A stretch of 29,293 bases of DNA from Mesotaenium endlicherianum (lineage: Eukaryota > Streptophyta > Zygnematophyceae > Zygnematales > Mesotaeniaceae). The notes below the pieces were generated by a model that saw only the letters and a program-made list of their open reading frames with translations, was not told the DNA's origin and made no database searches. The position numbers were made by a program, and so were the translations under genes. Shown in pieces: positions 22,204 through 29,293 of the stretch (position 1 is its first letter; each line of letters starts with the position of its first letter). The stretch is from the NCBI GenBank assembly GCA_009602735.1, contig WELA01010114.1:132893-162185 (forward strand), written 5' to 3'.

Positions 22204-22765
22204 GTGGACTCTGGTCCTGATGGGCAAGTTTTGGCGGTACGAGTGTGTCTGGTCCGGGTAGAAATTACGCGTACCAGGATGTGTGGTTTGGGGGCAAGTT
22301 TTTCGGCGTACCAGTGCACTCTGGTTCATGTAAAAATCACGCGTACCGGTGATGCGTGATTTTGGGCAAGTTTTTGGCGTACCATGCAGTGGGCTCTGGT
22401 CCGGGTGGGCAAGTTTTTGGCGTACCAGTGGGCTCTGGTCCGAGTAGGCAAGTTTTTGGCGTACCAGTGGACTCTTGTCCGGGTACAAATTACGCGTACC
22501 ATCCTTGCGTGGTTGGGGCAAGTTTTTGGCGTACCAGTGGACTCTGGCTCGGGTAGTAATTACGCGTACCAGTGATGTGTGCGTGGTGAGGGCAAGTTTT
22601 GGCGTACCAGTGCATTCTGATCCGGGTAAAAATCGCGCGTAGCAGTGATGCGTGGTTTTGGGCAATTTTTGGCGTACAAGTTGACTCTAGTCCGGGTGGG
22701 CAAGTTTTTGGCGTACAACTGGACTCTGGTCCGGGTAATAACTTGGTTTGGGCCGAGTTTTTGAT
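22204..22765. repeat. Minisatellite with two interleaved unit lengths
   Basis: Ten copies of a core close to GGCAAGTTTTTGGCGTACCA followed by GTGGACTCTGGTCCGGGT start at about 22223, 22293, 22364, 22407, 22447, 22517, 22591, 22661, 22698 and 22751. Spacings are about 70, 71, 43, 40, 70, 74, 70, 37 and 53. Long units carry an extra block of about 32 bases (AAATTACGCGTACCAGTGAT and a GTGGTTTGGG-like end); short units lack it. A 155-codon open frame crosses it on the minus strand but reads only as repeat. It lies about 630 bases upstream of the aspartate aminotransferase ATG. Confidence 0.9.
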
Positions 22766-23318
22766 GTACCAGTAGAAATATACTATATCCTACTAGTCTA
22801 CTACGCTCATATTTCTTAATGCCTGCTCACGTTAAGTGAACCATATATACACTTACAGCCACTTTCTGCTTTCCAGCCATTTCGAGCAGATTTTGAGCAA
22901 TTTCGATCCACTCCCCCAGCCACTCCCACGCCCTCCCACGAGTCTGGAGTACTGAGGGGCTTTAAGGACGTGGACTACATCAAGTGACTACACAGTAGCC
23001 AACAAAGGCGCAAATTTGCGTCAGTCAAGGCTCCCGATAGTCTAGAAGGCCACCGTGGCACTATTCGGGTTGGGTCATATGGTGCTGTTTGGTGCAGTTT
23101 AATAACACGGCCTGTCACGGCTTGTCACGGCCTGCTTTTTCGGCTGCAACAGGCTGCAAGCATTGAGACTGCTCGTAGCTGGCAGCTCCCGTCCGGGACC
23201 CCTGCAATGCTGATCCAACGCTTCTTATTAAACTTAGTAATAAACGCCTTGAAAGTACTAGTGCACCTTTGAAGCTCTCTCTAGGCGTCAGTAGCGCCGC
23301 GGTGTACCTTATTGTCCT

Positions 23319-23325
23319 TATATAT
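23319..23325 (+). promoter_or_regulatory. Possible TATA box of the aspartate aminotransferase gene
   Basis: TATATAT lies 70 bases upstream of the ATG at 23395 in the right orientation, in a mixed-composition stretch. The placement fits a short 5' UTR. It is only a motif match. Confidence 0.35.
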
Positions 23326-23394
23326 TTGAAGTTTGGCACTCTATTGCTGCTCTTTTCATAACACTGCCCGATCTTCTGTCTCTTCATAGCTACC

Positions 23395-29115
<5,721 letters not shown>

Positions 29116-29293
29116 GTGGGAGCACCCCTCTCTCCTGCCTCCTCCCCTCCTCCCCTCCCTCGCTTGTGTCCCTCCTCTCATCTCCCATCTCAGTCGCGGG
29201 CCCTTAGCCTGTCGTGCGCCTGTCTTTGTCATCATTTGTTTCCCATCCTAGTTAGCGGGGTGGGGCAGGGAAGGTGCGGTTAGGGGGGGGGGA

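Noticed and set aside
22198..22665. 155-codon open frame across the minisatellite
   Set aside because: It is periodic translation of the non-coding tandem repeat, with no start context or domain.

Overview
This window looks like nuclear DNA from a photosynthetic eukaryote, most likely a green alga. Every recognisable gene is split by GT-AG introns with matching phases. Quinolinate synthase has the plant/green-lineage SufE-NadA fusion with a transit-like N-terminus. Introns and spacers are full of low-complexity repeats. No prokaryotic operon, CRISPR array, transposase, tRNA or rRNA was seen. All exon coordinates below were read by eye from frame, splice sites and protein conservation; nothing was searched or aligned.

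Layout. (1) About 5868 down to 525, minus strand: a GC-rich multi-exon gene for a phytanoyl-CoA dioxygenase (PhyH)-like protein. It runs in frame into TPR-like exons and probably continues past the left edge. Its iron-binding residues look altered. (2) 5869-7875: spacer with no recognised gene. (3) 12234 down to 7876, minus strand: complete five-exon SufE-NadA quinolinate synthase of 753 codons, for plastid NAD biosynthesis. (4) 12235-13663: divergent intergenic region. (5) 13664-19163, plus strand: complete 12-exon CTLH/CRA protein of 844 residues related to RanBPM/GID proteins, including an apparent 20-nt intron. (6) 19164-23394: spacer with pyrimidine-rich and G-rich tracts, one ambiguous base and a two-length minisatellite (22204-22765). 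(7) 23395 to the right edge, plus strand: eight exons of a mitochondrial-type aspartate aminotransferase; the 3' end lies outside the window.

The genes do not form an obvious system. Aspartate aminotransferase makes aspartate and quinolinate synthase uses an aspartate-derived imine, but the predicted compartments differ (mitochondrion and plastid), so adjacency is probably chance. By eye, base composition shifts sharply: about 1-6000, much of 20.5-22.0 kb and 24.9-29.3 kb are GC-rich, while 6-8.5 kb and 19.2-20.5 kb are much more AT-rich. The shift also occurs between exons of the same gene.
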